The translations under genes were made by a program, and so were the position numbers. Shown here in pieces: positions 63,390 through 63,662 of a stretch of DNA of 63,662 bases; the stretch's first letter is position 1; the number at the start of each line of letters is the position of its first letter. The notes beneath the pieces were generated by a model. That model made no database searches and was not told the DNA's origin. It saw nothing but the letters and a program-made list of their open reading frames with translations. Source of the stretch: Dyadobacter linearis (lineage in GTDB: Bacteria > Bacteroidota > Bacteroidia > Cytophagales > Spirosomataceae); assembly GCF_907165045.1 (NCBI RefSeq), contig NZ_CAJRAU010000014.1:1-63662 (forward strand), written 5' to 3'.

Positions 63390-63662
63390 ATTTACGCCCA
63401 CTTACGCAATGACACCTTCCATAATCTGGCCAGCCTGAATGCAGCTATTAAAGAGAAGTTGGCACTACACCATCAGATGAACTTCCAGAAAAAGACATTC
63501 AGCCGCCTGGAATTATTTACTAGCCAGGAAGCTCAGCATCTTCAACCTTTACCGGAATCGCCCTATCAAGTCCGGCATTACACCAAAGCCAAAGTCCAGA
63601 AGAACTACCATGTGGTTATCGGTGAAGACTGGCACTTTTACAGCGTCCCATTCCGCTATATC
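63390..63662 (+). pseudogene. istA: IS21-family transposase istA, 3' part (runs off the window)
   Basis: Open to the window edge, reading IYAHLRNDTFHNLASLNAAI, FQKKTFSRLELFTSQEAQ and YHVVIGEDWHFYSVPFRYI, the C-terminal half of IstA (with the YxVPxxY-type Mu-transposase C-terminal block). It joins in frame with 52097-52917 once the Tn3-type element is removed. Confidence 0.88.

Overview
The window reads as part of a large, mosaic plasmid (or plasmid-derived region) of a Bacteroidota bacterium, most likely a cytophagal genus such as Dyadobacter or Spirosoma. This is inferred from gene families only: lipoboxes on many small proteins, a SCO1/SenC lipoprotein, DUF4105, CheB/CheR-PAS hybrid kinases, a Bacteroidota-type relaxase, GG-leader peptide export, TonB-receptor debris and very few Shine-Dalgarno sites. 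The replication, partition and mobilisation genes are seen directly. Genus level is a guess.

Layout. (1) 0-12 kb: the 3' end of one Tn3-family transposase, a serine resolvase with a res-like site, small lipoproteins, a frameshifted DUF4105 gene, a DJ-1/PfpI protein, a two-component system with a phased TTAACC operator-like site, a serine hydrolase and SCO1, all separated by degenerate dispersed repeats. (2) 12-16.2 kb: plasmid backbone with clustered 12-bp-phased CAGTGCT repeats, parA, a small parB-like partner, a replication initiator and twelve direct iterons followed by AT-rich DNA (a probable oriV). (3) 16.2-22.4 kb: mobilisation module with a truncated Toprim primase, a nuclease-like gene, a second ParA-type operon, an oriT-like inverted repeat, an accessory protein and a relaxase. 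(4) 22.4-25.5 kb: accessory genes, including a 4-fold beta-flower protein and a HEPN protein with a cysteine-free LprI-like tail, preceded by two copies of a 77-bp repeat.

(5) 25.8-38.3 kb: a signalling island on the minus strand: two stand-alone CheB-like methylesterases with zinc ribbons (one cut by a nonsense codon), a giant CheB-CheR-PAS-histidine kinase, three receiver-only proteins (one with two receivers), a PAS kinase and a duplicate of a mobilisation-region gene. No chemoreceptor, CheA or CheW is present, so it is probably a stress or signalling network rather than motility. (6) 39-48.7 kb: an AhpD-like protein, a double-glycine leader peptide with its HlyD and C39-peptidase ABC exporter, an HSL-type hydrolase, a DoxX protein, an ECF sigma factor, an acyltransferase and an HD hydrolase. 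(7) 48.8-51.6 kb: a truncated molybdopterin-domain gene abutting a third 77-bp repeat, an S41 protease and a VOC protein.

(8) 51.8 kb to the end: an IS21-family element whose istA gene is split by a 10.47-kb insertion (52918-63388). The insertion has 35-bp inverted ends, a 5-6 bp target duplication (TATTTA), and remains of two different Tn3-family transposases in opposite orientations at its two ends. Its cargo is a stand-alone UvrA paralogue, a bestrophin fragment, an IS5-type element, a monooxygenase-like protein, AraC regulators and a TonB-receptor tail. The reading frame of istA resumes at 63390 and runs off the window.

The window has many broken genes (frameshifts, nonsense codons, truncations), as expected of a plasmid shaped by repeated transposition. 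No tRNA, rRNA or CRISPR array was recognised.
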